64,000 nucleotides of DNA from SFTJ01 sp045613305 (lineage in GTDB: Bacteria; Bacteroidota; Bacteroidia; Bacteroidales; Muribaculaceae), in contig JAZLAU010000009.1 of NCBI GenBank assembly GCA_045613305.1, positions 21,704-85,703 of the forward strand, read 5' to 3'. How positions within the stretch are numbered: position 1 is the first letter of the stretch; the number at the start of each line of letters is the position of its first letter. This document shows, in pieces, positions 34,597 through 43,201 of the stretch. A program made the position numbers and the translations under genes. The notes under the pieces are model-generated. The model was given only the letters and a program-made list of their open reading frames with translations, did no database searches and had not been told where the DNA came from.

Positions 34597-36117
34597 ATGA
34601 TTTTGCAAAGAATAAAATTGTTTTTAGTAATAGCGTTGCTTGGTCTGGTCACAGTGTCATGTAAGGACAAAGAAGAAGATGACCCAACAACCGAAGTCTT
34701 CTATTACAATATGCTGCTCGACGCAGGTCAGCCAAGCGATTCAGAAGCTGCTATTACAAAAGACATGACTTGGAAAGTTGGCGACCAATTGGCAGCCTTG
34801 AATTTGCTATATGACCGCAATGTTGCCGTGCTTAACTACGACGGTAGCAAGTTTGGCGGCAAGGTCCCTTCGATTTCAAGTGGCGGTACAATAGGTTATT
34901 TTTATCCAGTTTCGGCAGTTCCACAAACCACATCCGACACTACTCACGTACGCATCAATTTGATGTTGCAAGACGGTGTGTATGCTGAGCCTTATCTTGC
35001 TGGCTCGGCAGGTTCAAAAACCGAAGGCGATAACGCAACTGCTACTGTGAAGATGTCGCCAGTGAATGCAATTGCCAACTTGGTGTTTGAGCACGAAGGT
35101 CAGCCAATCGACGACATCACTCACGTTGAAATATCGGCTTATAAGGGCTCACTTTATGGTCAAGCCGACTATGAATTGAAGACCTTGTCGTATACTACAA
35201 AAAAGACGGCTAACATTTCGGTAGTGAATGCCGACCTTGATGGGGGCGCTCGCATCATTATGCTTCCAACCAACGGAGTTGCTTTGGCGGTGACAGTGAT
35301 TACCACCGACGGCCGCGCATTTGTGGGCCGACACACAAAAACTGCTGCTGTAGAGGCTGGTCAAGAATACACCTATAAGTTTGAATGCAAGGCCGAAGAG
35401 GGAACAGCAAAGATTGGCGACTATTTCTATAGCGACTTCACCCGCTCGTCGGAATACGATGAAACAAAGACTTGTGTGGGCATAGTGTTTGCGTTGACTG
35501 AAAAGGAAGGCGGCGAAATCAACAATTCGCTAACAAGCAGCAACCACGGTCGCGTAGTGGCACTAAAGGATGTTGGCAAAGCAATGTGGGCTAACTCGTC
35601 GGCGCAAGTTTACGATGTGGCAGGTTTGACCAACTACGAAAAGGTTGACGGCACAAACGAATCGGGCTATTTGCCATTCCATAAGGATAATGAAGGCAAT
35701 GTGGGTTATCATGCCGAAGCCAATGTGAAATTGATGGTCGACCTTAATGAAAACGGCAGCATCAAGCAATGGTATACAACCGGCGCTTTGAGCGACTTCA
35801 GAGGTGACCGTAACACTGAGTTGACCGACACTTCGCTAACTAAACTGCCAGCATCATACAAAGCAGCAAACTTTAATCTTGGCGGCCTTAACGGTTGGTA
35901 TTTGCCTTCAATGGGCGAAATGGCATTAATCTATGCTCAATGTGGTGCCGGAATTATCGGTAGCCAAGAAGGTTTTGTGGAGTTAGATAACTTCAGTTAT
36001 TGGACTTCAACAGAATGCTCGAAGAGCCATGCTTGGGTAATTCAAGCCTTTAACGGACGTGTGTTCCCTAACTTTAAGACTTCGCTTTATTCGGTGCGTC
36101 CGGTGCTGAAGTTCTAA
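34597..36117 (+). CDS. Fimbrillin-like lipoprotein with C-terminal Lcl/DUF1566-type domain
   Basis: A 506-residue lipoprotein, started at ATG 34597: MILQRIKLFLVIALLGLVTVSC with lipobox VTVSC. An upstream TTG start would spoil the signal peptide. Residues about 30-270 resemble the N-terminal half of Bacteroidales fimbrillins (WKVGDQLAALN, SGGTIGYFYPVSAVP, a second beta-rich domain). The C-terminal about 230 residues look like the Lcl/DUF1566 domain: GVVFAL-like GIVFALTEKEGG, GWYLPSMGEMALIY, NFSYWTSTECSKSHAWVI and YSVRPVLKF. Fimbrillin plus Lcl domain suggests a surface adhesin or minor fimbrial tip component. The arrangement is recognised by eye only. It is monocistronic. Confidence 0.75.
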   Translation: MILQRIKLFLVIALLGLVTVSCKDKEEDDPTTEVFYYNMLLDAGQPSDSEAAITKDMTWKVGDQLAALNLLYDRNVAVLNYDGSKFGGKVPSISSGGTIGYFYPVSAVPQTTSDTTHVRINLMLQDGVYAEPYLAGSAGSKTEGDNATATVKMSPVNAIANLVFEHEGQPIDDITHVEISAYKGSLYGQADYELKTLSYTTKKTANISVVNADLDGGARIIMLPTNGVALAVTVITTDGRAFVGRHTKTAAVEAGQEYTYKFECKAEEGTAKIGDYFYSDFTRSSEYDETKTCVGIVFALTEKEGGEINNSLTSSNHGRVVALKDVGKAMWANSSAQVYDVAGLTNYEKVDGTNESGYLPFHKDNEGNVGYHAEANVKLMVDLNENGSIKQWYTTGALSDFRGDRNTELTDTSLTKLPASYKAANFNLGGLNGWYLPSMGEMALIYAQCGAGIIGSQEGFVELDNFSYWTSTECSKSHAWVIQAFNGRVFPNFKTSLYSVRPVLKF

Positions 36118-36148
36118 AAAAAGACGTTTTGTTTACATAATATAAGAG

Positions 36149-36180
36149 AAAACCACAGGCTTTGGCCTGTGGTTTTTTTT
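36149..36180 (+). terminator. Rho-independent terminator
   Basis: AAAACCACAGGC / GCCTGTGGTTTT with a TTTG loop and eight Ts, 31 bp after the fimbrillin/Lcl-like gene. Downstream to 36506 there is no gene, only a tandem repeat. Confidence 0.93.
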
Positions 36181-36242
36181 ATGCTGTTGCTATTTGATTT
36201 CGCAAGAATGATTGGCAAGTAGAGAGGGGTGTCGAAGCATTA

Positions 36243-36365
36243 TGCGTGCAGCGGTTAGTCCAAATTGGTCCTTTTGAAATGTGTGGCGTGAGCCGGAGAG
36301 TTGTGCGTGCAGCGGTTGGCCCAAATTGGTCCTTTTTGAAACGTGTGGCGTTAGCCGGGGCGTTG
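36243..36365. repeat. Two tandem copies of a ~61-bp repeat
   Basis: Unit 1 (36243-36303) and unit 2 (36304-36365) start with TGCGTGCAGCGGTT and share CCAAATTGGTCC, a near-palindrome, then GTGTGGCGT and AGCCGG. They differ at about eight positions. A decayed partial third unit (GGCGGTTGGTGCC) may follow. It lies in a non-coding gap between convergent genes. Minus-strand open frames run through it but look like chance. Confidence 0.8.
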
Positions 36366-36506
36366 TTCTTGGTGGCGGTTGGTGCCGAAACTCTTCTGCC
36401 CGAAAATTGCACCCAAATGGCATGATTGGGGCATTTCCTTGCAGGGACAGTTTTATAGAAACGGATTAAATGATTGAAGTGTTAATTAACGGATGTTGCG
36501 GCTAAA

Positions 36507-36902
36507 TCAGCGCACAATAGGCTTATTCTTGTCCATCCAGTCAATTATGCCGCCGTCGAGTTCTATCACCTTAAATCCGTTTTTGTAGAGCATTTCGGCA
36601 GCCATTTTGCTGCGGCGGCCACTGCGGCAATACACTGCCACGGTTTTTGTTCGGTCTAATGAATTTAGGGCATTAACTTCAAACGATGAGTCTTTAACAT
36701 CGATGTTTATGGCTTTCAGAAGGTGTCCTTCGGCATATTCTTCGGGAGTGCGTGAGTCAAGAATTTGCACGTCTGGGTTTTTGATTACTTCTTCAAATTC
36801 TTGCACCGATACAGATTGGAAATGTTTGTCCGATTTTGTGCAAGAAAATAAGCAAACGCCGCCCAATATGAGCGCTGCTAAAGCGAGGATTGAAAGTTTC
36901 AT
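36507..36902 (-). CDS. Rhodanese-like domain lipoprotein
   Basis: A 131-residue lipoprotein with a signal ending in GVCLFSC (lipidated Cys21) and one rhodanese domain (about 30-130). The active-site loop is YCRSGRRSK with catalytic Cys92; DSRTPEEYAEGHL is the usual CH2 motif. Such exported single-domain rhodaneses carry persulfide sulfur or act in thiol redox balance in the periplasm. It is the last gene of a minus-strand run of four (T9SS protein, GH76 enzyme, small membrane protein, rhodanese), 39 bp after the small membrane protein. Confidence 0.9.
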   Translation of the reverse strand: MKLSILALAALILGGVCLFSCTKSDKHFQSVSVQEFEEVIKNPDVQILDSRTPEEYAEGHLLKAINIDVKDSSFEVNALNSLDRTKTVAVYCRSGRRSKMAAEMLYKNGFKVIELDGGIIDWMDKNKPIVR

Positions 36903-36941
36903 GGTTTTGGATATAATAATGTTAGAATAGTGTTTGTTTTT

Positions 36942-37196
36942 TTAATGTTTTTTGAGGTGCTTTTTTAGTCTTTTCCAGCCTTCAACGCCTAATATGGCCA
37001 ATCCGGCATACTGAAAAGTTTTTGCAAGGCCAAAAAATATAACCCAAAGCACAGCCTTGGCCGAAGCGGAGATGGGTAAAGCAAATTGAGCAAAAGAGAA
37101 GATGTAGCAAGGAATGCACAAAGCCAAAACTATCACTCCGGTGCGAAACGATAGTTTCGATAGCCACATCTTCACTTTGCTCAGAATATTGTTCAT
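36942..37196 (-). CDS. Small two-helix membrane protein
   Basis: An 84-residue protein beginning at ATG 37196; a GTG at 37202 is in frame. It has two transmembrane segments (about residues 16-37 and 45-70) and a basic C-terminal tail (WKRLKKHLKKH). The layout resembles small proteins annotated as transporter-suffix-domain proteins, but that is only a resemblance. It starts 9 nt after the GH76 stop, so the two are co-transcribed. Confidence 0.6.
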   Translation of the reverse strand: MNNILSKVKMWLSKLSFRTGVIVLALCIPCYIFSFAQFALPISASAKAVLWVIFFGLAKTFQYAGLAILGVEGWKRLKKHLKKH

Positions 37197-37205
37197 GCCC
37201 ACTTT

Positions 37206-38666
37206 TTATTCTGGAGGGAATAAAAGCATAAGAGCCGGAATGCCTGAAGCCGAATAAGAGTCGATGTCGGCGCCTTCGGTAACAGGTTCTCCATATTTGC
37301 CGCTGCAAATGTCGCGAGTGCGGTCACGGTTTTCCCATCCGCAGAATATGTTGTTGCGAATTTGTTCCAAGTAGGTTGTTTCGCCACAGTCATAAATCAA
37401 CTCGGCCATGTATTGCGACAGGATGGTGGTGTAGATGCCTTGTTCTATTCCGCTTTCCCAAGGCAACAGATAGTTGGTGCTGGCATTGCTCATGCGGGTG
37501 AACACATATTTTGCAGCACGCTTAGCGTTGTCGAGGTATGTGGCCTTTCCTGTAATCTTATAAAGTTTCACGCTTGCGCCAATCATTGTGGCTTGGTTAT
37601 AGACGTGCGCTTTAGAGTCGTAGCTATAGTTGTTAGGGAATCCGCGGCAACTGTCATACACCAAACCCATAGCGCGGCTGAAAAGGTTTTTAGCCGCGAA
37701 ATCATAGATTTCGATAGCCATTTCGAGGTAGCGTTGCTTGGTTTCGTAGTTAGGGCGCACAAAATCGCCATAACTGTTGCTCCAAGTTTTTGGATTAGTG
37801 TCGGCAGTGGTATTTTCGTCCATTGCTTCATATAGTTCAAGTGCAGCAATCACAGTAGGGAAGTTGATGCACGCCATACGAGCATGGTCGTCGACATTCT
37901 TTTCAGGGTTTTCGATAGGTTGCCATTGCCAGAACATGCCGCCCGACATACCCTTGGCAGGGTCGGCATACGAGCCGTTGTCGCCAACGCGGTCAGAGCC
38001 ATACCATACGCGAGCGTAGGCTTTTTGAGCATATGTTAAAGCATTAGCGTCGTCAAACAACTTAGCATAACGCGCCAAGGTGATAGTCCACCATTGTATG
38101 TCGTCGTATATAAACCAACCGGTGTTGGTGTTGGCGTCGTCGAAGTTGAAGTTAACGTAATGCATTTTGTTGTAGCGAAGAATTTGCGAAGCCTGGCTTT
38201 TGTATTTTGTAGCGCGGGTTTCGTCGCCTTCAGCCAAAGCACGCTTGTAGGCGTTCATGGCCATGTCGAGATACATAGGTTGACACCAAATAGCGGCGCA
38301 GCCGTTCCAACGGTCGATTGCATAGGCTGTGTTGGTGCTTTGTTTGTAAAGTTTAGTTCTGGTGTCGAAGCACACTTTGTGGAAAGCGTCGTAGGCAGTC
38401 CAGGTGTCTTCGAGGGTGTATGGCAGATATTTAAACACCACGCTGTCAACATCAAGAGCGTTAAACTGGGTGCCTTCTTCGCCTTGGTAGATGGTTTGAG
38501 TCATGGCGTTATTAGCCACTTCGGTGACGATTTTTGTCACGTTAGCCGAGTTGATTCGGGTGATGGTGCCGTCTTTTTTGTGCACTTTGATTTGGTTCAC
38601 TTCGTCGGCGTTGACAATCAAGGCACATGCTATGATTGCGATTAAGAATAGATATGCCTTTTTCAT
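37206..38666 (-). CDS. Exported glycoside hydrolase family 76 (alpha-1,6-mannanase-like)
   Basis: A 486-residue protein with a signal peptide (cleavage near VNADEV) and a short N-terminal module (about 22-80). The (alpha/alpha)6 GH76 domain spans about 85-480. The catalytic Asp pair is D188-D189 in FIYDDIQWWTITLARY, the family signature. GH76 enzymes cut alpha-1,6-mannan backbones, as in yeast mannan or mycobacterial-type mannosides. There is no T9SS signal or lipobox, so it should be periplasmic. Its ATG overlaps the stop of the upstream T9SS gene by 4 nt, showing tight coupling. The N-terminal module (HKKDGTITRINSANVTKI, DVDSVVF) resembles the one in that neighbour. Confidence 0.88.
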   Translation of the reverse strand: MKKAYLFLIAIIACALIVNADEVNQIKVHKKDGTITRINSANVTKIVTEVANNAMTQTIYQGEEGTQFNALDVDSVVFKYLPYTLEDTWTAYDAFHKVCFDTRTKLYKQSTNTAYAIDRWNGCAAIWCQPMYLDMAMNAYKRALAEGDETRATKYKSQASQILRYNKMHYVNFNFDDANTNTGWFIYDDIQWWTITLARYAKLFDDANALTYAQKAYARVWYGSDRVGDNGSYADPAKGMSGGMFWQWQPIENPEKNVDDHARMACINFPTVIAALELYEAMDENTTADTNPKTWSNSYGDFVRPNYETKQRYLEMAIEIYDFAAKNLFSRAMGLVYDSCRGFPNNYSYDSKAHVYNQATMIGASVKLYKITGKATYLDNAKRAAKYVFTRMSNASTNYLLPWESGIEQGIYTTILSQYMAELIYDCGETTYLEQIRNNIFCGWENRDRTRDICSGKYGEPVTEGADIDSYSASGIPALMLLFPPE

Positions 38667-39136
38667 CGTTTCAATATTTTAATGGTTTCGTTTCCAATTT
38701 TTAAGATATATGTTCCGCTTGGCAAGCCTTGAAGGTCTACTTGAGCCGAGCCGTTGGCATATAAAGTTGGGGCGATAACGGCAGCACCGTTAAGGCCTAT
38801 CACTTCAATCTTGGCATTGGTGTCGCCAAAGGTCACGGTTAGCACATCGGCCACAGGGTTTGGATATGCGGTAACGGTAGTGGCATTAGGCTTCACTGCG
38901 GTGATGCCGCTGCTGCCTTCAAAGGTGTACTTCTTGATGTCGTTAAAGGCATAGGTTACATTGGCTGATTCGATGGTGAATTTGCCGTCGGCTACATTGA
39001 TGGTTAATTGGTCGGTAACGGGATAAGAAACTTTGTTACCCGATGTCAGAGTGATAATTAGAGCATTGCTTTCGGCATGTGCCAAACTGCCCATAATGCA
39101 CACCAACATGCACGCTAAACAGAATCTGAGTTTCAT
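38663..39136 (-). CDS. Small type IX secretion cargo: short module plus T9SS type A sorting domain
   Basis: A 157-residue protein; ATG 39136 is preferred because the predicted transcript starts near 39158, while ATG 39148 would leave only a 10-nt leader. A signal peptide (ending near AHAES) is followed by an about 60-residue module (NALIITLTSGNKVSYPVTD, VTYAFNDIKKYTFEG) often found before T9SS signals. The last about 75 residues are a textbook T9SS type A sorting domain: TAYPNPVADVLTV, IEVIGLNGAAV, LPSGTYILKIGNETIKILK. It has no catalytic domain. Its stop overlaps the GH76 start, and it heads the four-gene run. Confidence 0.85.
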   Translation of the reverse strand: MKLRFCLACMLVCIMGSLAHAESNALIITLTSGNKVSYPVTDQLTINVADGKFTIESANVTYAFNDIKKYTFEGSSGITAVKPNATTVTAYPNPVADVLTVTFGDTNAKIEVIGLNGAAVIAPTLYANGSAQVDLQGLPSGTYILKIGNETIKILKR

Positions 39137-39164
39137 ATTATTATTCATAAAATTACGTAATGTG

Positions 39165-39172
39165 CAAAATTA
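39165..39172 (-). promoter_or_regulatory. -7 element TAATTTTG for the T9SS-GH76 operon
   Basis: TAATTTTG on the minus strand fits the -7 consensus, with initiation near 39158. No other promoter is seen ahead of the GH76, small membrane protein and rhodanese genes. Confidence 0.6.
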
Positions 39173-39368
39173 GTAATTTATCTGCTAAAAGTCAATAAAT
39201 TGCAGTTGGAAAATGGGCGTTTTGAGGAAGGTGGTTGGCATTTGTGCTTCATAAGTCGGCGGTGTGAGTTGGTGGCGGCGCGGCGTTATTTCAGGGCGGG
39301 CATTTCTCTTTTTTTATTAAACAGTTTGCCTTGGGTGTAGCGTTGTTTAAGAGCGGGGCATATAAGAA

Positions 39369-39406
39369 CAAAAAAAGGAGGCTTTCCCGATTGAGAAAGC
39401 CTCCTT
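39369..39406 (-). terminator. Terminator of the large T9SS-cargo gene
   Basis: A 12-bp stem AAGGAGGCTTTC / GAAAGCCTCCTT with an 8-nt loop and TTTTTTTG on the minus strand, 22 bp after the stop at 39429. Confidence 0.92.
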
Positions 39407-39428
39407 GTGATTATTGAGGGTAAGTTAA

Positions 39429-42242
39429 TTACTTAACAATGAACTTTTGACCGTTCTTGATATAGATGCCAGGAATAGTTGCTTCCTTAACTTCGATACC
39501 TTGTAGGTTGTAAACCTTGTTGTTGCCCTTAACTTCGTTCTTTTCAACAGAGTTGATGCCAGAAGTTTCGCCAGTGTAAGTTAGGCGAACGTTGTCAAGA
39601 ACTACCCAGCTACCGTCAGCTTCCATTCCATCCTTGTAAATCATGATGCCAAGGTAACCATCTTCGCCAACTTCTACTTCTATAGAGTTCTTGTAAAGAC
39701 CAAGTTCGAAGAATTTACCAGCGTCATTGCAACCGTCAGGAAGGTAACCTATAGCAGTGTTCTTACCGATAGTAGAAGCCTTGCTTGCTTCGGTGTGTAG
39801 TTGAGCCAATTCAGTGGCTTCACCGTTCACTTCAAGAACAGCAAGTGATTGAACTTCTTCGCCGTTAACAAGTTTATTAACGTAGTTGTCTACGCCACCG
39901 TCACGGAAGTAACCTTGAATGCTAACAGTGTAGAAACCTGCAGGAAGGCCTACGATGTCTTGAGCAAGACCCATTGAAGTTTGGTTCCAGCTTTCGTATA
40001 GACCATAAGCATAGTCAGGACCCCAATCACTGTTGTAGTGGCGGCCGATACCGTGGTTACCGTCGCTGTTATCTACCCATGCGTCGTTAGCGTCTTGAGG
40101 GTCGAAACTTGGACGTTTAACCATGAATGTAGCGTCAACTGGGTTTTGAGCCGATGCGTCAGCAAGAAGAGCATAGCGGTCAGCAACAGTGACAAGTTTC
40201 CATTGGTTGTAAGGGTTAGAACCGTCGTTCATGTCGGTGTCAACAGTAGCATATGTGCCATCGCGATAGCCAAGAAGCATAGAGTTGTCGGCAGCGCGAG
40301 CAATGTTGTAGATGCCGTCGCCGCTGCTTGTAGGAACGAATGTCCATACGTCGCCATCAGGACAGTCCATGTAACCGTTGTAGTTCATGAAGTCGTTAAC
40401 GCCTTCTTGGCCGTTTGGAAGGTGAGTGTTAATCTTGTAACCACCTCCACCTTCTACAGCGTGAAGAGTAACAGGCTTAGCAGTGAAACCAACACCACAG
40501 TGAGTAATGTGGTTCATAGCACCCTTAAGGAATTGCTTTCTACCAACATTGTATAGATAGAAGTCGCCTTCAGCAGGAGCTTGGCCTGCAAATTTGTCTT
40601 CGTGAGTGCCGATAGCGTTGATACGACGAGGAAGAAGAAGGTTGTTCATTGCATTCTTCATGTCTTCAGCGTTTAGGCTTTCCTTTTCAACAAGTTCAGC
40701 AGCTTCGATAGCAGCAGTTAGAGTAGCAAGACCGTTAACATTTTCAGCCTTAGCAGCAGCAATGTTGATAGGAAGGGCCTTGATAACGCCTTGGTTGTTT
40801 TCAACTACGTTAAGGATAGAGTTCAATGCGTTAGTAGCATCGCCAATAACTTCTTCGCTTGTAGAAGAAAGAGCAGCCTTAGCAGCAGTTAGAGCAGCGT
40901 CGAATGCAGCCTTAGTTGCTGTAGTGTGAGCGCCAGTGAATGCTTCAGCTCTGTCGATAGCGGCTTGAAGGTTTTCTTTGAATGCTGATACGTCAGCAGC
41001 GCCAAGATATGTAACCTTGAAGTTGTCGAAGTTAATCCAGTCGTCTTCAACACCGTCGTTTGATTCCTTGATGATACCAATCTTAAGGATACCGTCAGTA
41101 ACGTTAACTTCGATAGGGTCATTAACGTAACCGCAATATCTGTTAAATGCGCGAGATGCAGCTTGCATGTTGTCTGGATACCAAAGTGAGCCATATTCGC
41201 TATGACCGAAGTGGTTTGGAATTTGCTCGTCGCTTGCGCCGTCAAGAATTGACATAAGAGGAGCCTTAGCGTCGTTAGCATAGTAGAATGCGCGGATAGT
41301 TTCAGTGCCATCGGTGCGCTTAGATTCTACAGTTGCAGCATTGCCGTGGTGATCGTGAGGAGCAGAGCAACCGTCGCGATAGAAACCTTGAACTTGCAAG
41401 CTGTAGCGACCATTAGGAACTTCTACTTCTTGCCACATGTGGAACTTTGAAGAGTTCCAACTTTCGATGTGCATGTTACCGCGAGAGATGTCGTTGCCTT
41501 CGTCACCACCACGAACGCAGTGAGGGCTGTCAATCTTCCAAGCGCCATAGCGACGGTCGTTGTTAGAGAAGTCAGGAGAGCTTACAAGCCAAGTAGCGTC
41601 AACAGGTTCTGTAGAAGCAAGCATCTTAGCAAGGCGTTCTTCCTTAGTTACCAATTGCCATACATCGCCAAGGTCATTACCAGTGGTTTGCTCGAATGGA
41701 GTTGTGCAAATGTAAGTTTGAGGACCTGTTACGTTTTGATAGAATAGGTTGTTGGCTTGATATGGGTTAGTTTCATATTGCTTAGCCATAAGAACATAAG
41801 TCACACCATCGCGCATGCTTAGGATTTGATAACCTGCAGCAGGGTTTGACTCGTCAACAGGGAAGAATACCCAGTCGCTGTTAGCGTCGGTGTCAAGATA
41901 CAATGGTTGAGCGTCAAGATTTGGAATGTCAGATTCTGGAGTTTGACCTGATGCCATTGAACGGTTTGAAAGGAAGTTAAGGTCGATTTTGTAAGAACCT
42001 TCGCCACCACTTTCAGCGTCAAGACGAAGAAGAACGTCAAGACCACGAGTACCAAGTTCTGCACGAGTTTGCCAAGCATTAGTTAAGCGGTCGTTGTTTT
42101 GCAACCACATGCCTGTTTCAACATTGTACAAATAGAATGTTCCACCTTCTGCAGGAAGTTCAGCACCTGTGTAAGGGCTTTGTGCAAATGCACTTGCTGC
42201 ACCAAGAAGAATGGAACCTAAAAATAGTAAATGTTTCTTCAT
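39429..42242 (-). CDS. Large secreted protein with duplicated carbohydrate-binding-like modules and T9SS-type C-terminus
   Basis: A 937-residue protein with a signal peptide (ending AFAQSP). It is built of two homologous halves. Residues about 32-440 and 555-890 each contain a ricin/beta-trefoil-like start (GTFYLYNVETGMWLQ versus GDFYLYNVGRKQFLK), the segment PVDATWLVSSPDF versus PVDATFMVKRPSF, and a beta-sandwich (YSLQVQGFYRDG versus YTVSIQGYFRDGG). Between them lies an Ala-rich helical FIVAR-like region (about 455-550). The C-terminus (VYNLQGIEV through IPGIYIKNGQKFIVK) is a T9SS type A-like sorting signal. No catalytic motif is seen, so a surface glycan-binding or adhesive role is likely. 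It is monocistronic. Confidence 0.82.
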   Translation of the reverse strand: MKKHLLFLGSILLGAASAFAQSPYTGAELPAEGGTFYLYNVETGMWLQNNDRLTNAWQTRAELGTRGLDVLLRLDAESGGEGSYKIDLNFLSNRSMASGQTPESDIPNLDAQPLYLDTDANSDWVFFPVDESNPAAGYQILSMRDGVTYVLMAKQYETNPYQANNLFYQNVTGPQTYICTTPFEQTTGNDLGDVWQLVTKEERLAKMLASTEPVDATWLVSSPDFSNNDRRYGAWKIDSPHCVRGGDEGNDISRGNMHIESWNSSKFHMWQEVEVPNGRYSLQVQGFYRDGCSAPHDHHGNAATVESKRTDGTETIRAFYYANDAKAPLMSILDGASDEQIPNHFGHSEYGSLWYPDNMQAASRAFNRYCGYVNDPIEVNVTDGILKIGIIKESNDGVEDDWINFDNFKVTYLGAADVSAFKENLQAAIDRAEAFTGAHTTATKAAFDAALTAAKAALSSTSEEVIGDATNALNSILNVVENNQGVIKALPINIAAAKAENVNGLATLTAAIEAAELVEKESLNAEDMKNAMNNLLLPRRINAIGTHEDKFAGQAPAEGDFYLYNVGRKQFLKGAMNHITHCGVGFTAKPVTLHAVEGGGGYKINTHLPNGQEGVNDFMNYNGYMDCPDGDVWTFVPTSSGDGIYNIARAADNSMLLGYRDGTYATVDTDMNDGSNPYNQWKLVTVADRYALLADASAQNPVDATFMVKRPSFDPQDANDAWVDNSDGNHGIGRHYNSDWGPDYAYGLYESWNQTSMGLAQDIVGLPAGFYTVSIQGYFRDGGVDNYVNKLVNGEEVQSLAVLEVNGEATELAQLHTEASKASTIGKNTAIGYLPDGCNDAGKFFELGLYKNSIEVEVGEDGYLGIMIYKDGMEADGSWVVLDNVRLTYTGETSGINSVEKNEVKGNNKVYNLQGIEVKEATIPGIYIKNGQKFIVK

Positions 42243-42371
42243 TGTGAAAAAATTTTAAGTGAATATTAAGTTTAGTTTTTTAAATTATAATTGCTTGATT
42301 CTATTGATTTTGGCTTGAGGATAACTACAGATTCTGCGACTGAGGCATGCACTCAGCCAAAATTAACACGA

Positions 42372-42402
42372 CAAATATATGAATAATATTTTTATTGGCA
42401 AA
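42372..42402 (-). promoter_or_regulatory. Promoter of the large T9SS-cargo gene
   Basis: On the minus strand, TTTG at 42399-42402 and TATATTTG at 42372-42379 have a 19-bp spacer. The leader is about 120 nt. The rest of the 378-bp gap (42243-42620) holds only the frr terminator. Confidence 0.75.
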
Positions 42403-42550
42403 AAAATGAGTTGAAATTTTGTCTTTTAGCCATGAGAAAGAGGCGGAAGATGGTGATGTTTTTAGGGAGTGAAAAGGGTGACTGGCGCGGTTAACTTTGC
42501 AGCCCGCCGACATTTCTTGGTCGACGGGTGTGCGGAGGTGGGTGTGGCAT

Positions 42551-42593
42551 GAAAAACGTTGGGTGAGCCAATCATGATTGGCTCACCCAACGT
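42551..42593 (-). terminator. Terminator of pyrH-frr: perfect 38-bp palindrome
   Basis: Positions 42556-42593 form a perfect inverted repeat of 19 bp per arm with no unpaired centre (arm ACGTTGGGTGAGCCAATCA), followed by TTTTTC on the minus strand. It lies 28 bp after the frr stop. Confidence 0.88.
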
Positions 42594-42620
42594 AGGTGTG
42601 TATGTGTAAGAAAAATCGTA

Positions 42621-43184
42621 TTATACTGTAAGAATTTCTTTTTCCTTAGCAGCAAATAGTTCGTCGATTTTCTTAACAAACTTGTCGTGAAGTTTTTGCA
42701 CGTCGTTTTCGGCGTCTTTTTGCACGTCTTCAGGCATGCCGTCGTTTTTCACGGCTTTCTTAAGACCTTCGATAGCGTCGCGACGAGCGTTACGCACCGA
42801 TATTTTAGCGTTTTCGGCTTCGCCCTTCGACTGCTTAACCAATTGCTTGCGGCGTTCTTCGGTTAGTGGAGGTATGCAAAGACGAATCACTTCGCCGTTG
42901 TTTTCAGGAGTGATACCCACAGGCGAGTCGATGATTGCTTTTTCGATAACTCTGAACATTGATTTTTCCCAAGGAGTGATGGTGATGGTGCGAGCATCAG
43001 GCACAGAGATGTTAGCCACATTGCTGATAGGGCAAAGTGTGCCGTAGTAGTCAACACGAACACCGTCAAGAATCTTAGGGTTTGCCTTACCGGCACGAAT
43101 GTGAGCAAGTGCTTCATCAAGGAAATCGATGGCAAGTTGCATGCTTTCCTCTGCTTCGTTTAGATAGTGTTTAGGATCGTTCAT
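42621..43184 (-). CDS. frr: Ribosome recycling factor
   Basis: RRF splits the post-termination ribosome with EF-G. The 187-residue length is normal. Conserved landmarks include IRAGKANPKILDGVRVDYYG, the loop VPDARTITITPWEKS, IPPLTEERRKQLVKQ and VRNARRDA, covering domain I, domain II and the return helix. It is 17 bp after pyrH on the same strand, the classical gene order, and is closed by the palindromic terminator. Confidence 0.97.
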   Translation of the reverse strand: MNDPKHYLNEAEESMQLAIDFLDEALAHIRAGKANPKILDGVRVDYYGTLCPISNVANISVPDARTITITPWEKSMFRVIEKAIIDSPVGITPENNGEVIRLCIPPLTEERRKQLVKQSKGEAENAKISVRNARRDAIEGLKKAVKNDGMPEDVQKDAENDVQKLHDKFVKKIDELFAAKEKEILTV

Positions 43185-43201
43185 AGTGATGTATATGTTT
43201 T

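Noticed and set aside
36179..36423. Two overlapping minus-strand open frames over the 61-bp tandem repeat
   Set aside because: They exist only because the repeat unit lacks stops; the peptides are Pro/Thr/Arg-rich with no start context or promoter.
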